NCBI RefSeq assembly: GCF_030386795.1
Contig: NZ_JANUQM010000015.1
Location: 208,970 to 272,969, forward strand
Length of the DNA: 64,000 nt
Source: Streptomyces sp. S.PNR 29
Lineage (GTDB): Bacteria > Actinomycetota > Actinomycetes > Streptomycetales > Streptomycetaceae
Reading direction: 5' to 3'
In this document: one piece after another, positions 63,791 to 64,000 of the stretch
Position numbering within the stretch: the stretch's first letter is position 1
How the letters are laid out: each line of letters starts with the position of its first letter
Notes under the pieces: model-generated
Database searches by the model: none
Seen by the model: only the letters and a program-made list of their open reading frames with translations
What the model was told of the DNA's origin: nothing
Program-made: the position numbers and the translations under genes

Positions 63791-63912
63791 CCGCGATCGC
63801 AGTGTGGAACATCCACTACAACTACCACCGGCCGCATAGTGCTGCCGCCGGAAAGCCGCCAGCAGCATGCCTGCGCGAGAGCGTCATCAACGTCGAGCCC
63901 TCATACATCTAG
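63791..63912 (+). pseudogene. IS481-family transposase, 3' part (interrupted gene)
   Basis: This is the detached end of the gene starting at 59881: IAVWNIHYNYHRPHSAAAGK, PPAACLRESVINVEPSYI, then TAG at 63910-63912. NYHRPH is the usual C-terminal block of IS481 transposases. The remaining 88 bases of the window are unusually rich in G and T on this strand and code for nothing visible. Confidence 0.9.
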
Positions 63913-64000
63913 TGGGGTGCGAGTGGGTTTTGAGTGGGGGGTTGGATGGTGGGTGGGAGTCTGGGAGGGATGTTTATGGATGGTGTTGGTGGGGCTGTGT

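Noticed and set aside
1..64000. tRNA, rRNA and CRISPR arrays
   Set aside because: No cloverleaf with conserved T-loop, no rRNA motifs and no regularly spaced direct repeats were seen by eye; a tRNAscan or CRISPR search would settle this.

Overview
The window is high-GC DNA with Streptomyces-type codon use, Streptomyces-like ribosome binding sites and many actinobacterial families (DUF6207, DUF6510, Imm7, GAF-ANTAR, streptothricin acetyltransferase, class II lanthipeptide genes). It reads as an accessory region such as a chromosome arm or a large plasmid; the sequence alone does not say which. Intact genes sit in a graveyard of transposase remnants (IS630, IS5, IS481, IS21 IstB, IS1182, ISL3, IS3, Tn3, IS256) and broken metabolic genes. 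No rRNA, tRNA or CRISPR array was seen.

Layout. 0-4.6 kb: IS630 remnant, DoxX-like membrane protein, broken esterase, a coupled hydrolase/NAD(P)-binding pair and a broken quinone-reductase-type gene. 4.9-8.5 kb: CPA2 cation/proton antiporter, then a molybdopterin oxidoreductase / flavin reductase / DUF6510 set followed by a decayed RraA-like gene. 9.4-16 kb: MFS exporter, a mosaic of fragments (LuxR HTH, recombinase-like, antiporter, IS481), aquaglyceroporin, broken CrcB and ferredoxin-reductase genes, transaldolase. 16.5-29 kb: orphan Imm7, streptothricin acetyltransferase, DinB-like protein, P-loop kinase, GNAT, a TetR regulator with a perfect 19-bp palindrome divergent from a VOC protein, two DNA-ligase 3' remnants, GAF-ANTAR protein. 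29-36 kb: LysR divergent from prpF-dctA, AraC regulator, ABM monooxygenase, CoiA-like nuclease. 36.6-40.6 kb: IS1182 remnant, then an operon of a 50-residue peptide, an APH-fold kinase and an ABC exporter, each overlapping the next by ATGA. 41-44 kb: esterase and more remnants.

44.5-50.8 kb is the most complete system: a class II lanthipeptide cluster with three mersacidin-type precursor genes, one LanM synthetase and one peptidase-containing LanT exporter, with a hairpin between the precursors and lanM and a terminator-like hairpin after lanT. The proposed flow is: the precursors share a leader, LanM dehydrates and cyclises their Ser/Thr and Cys residues, and LanT cuts after GG/GA and exports. 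No immunity genes are adjacent.

51-64 kb: HTH/beta-trefoil membrane protein, DinB-like protein, IS5/Tn3 debris, an APH-type kinase, and a WYL regulator divergent from a second VOC gene. The end of the window is an IS481 transposase gene split by a 3,018-bp IS256-ended unit carrying two passenger genes. A 9-bp target duplication flanks the unit, and removing the unit plus one duplicate restores a 334-codon reading frame.
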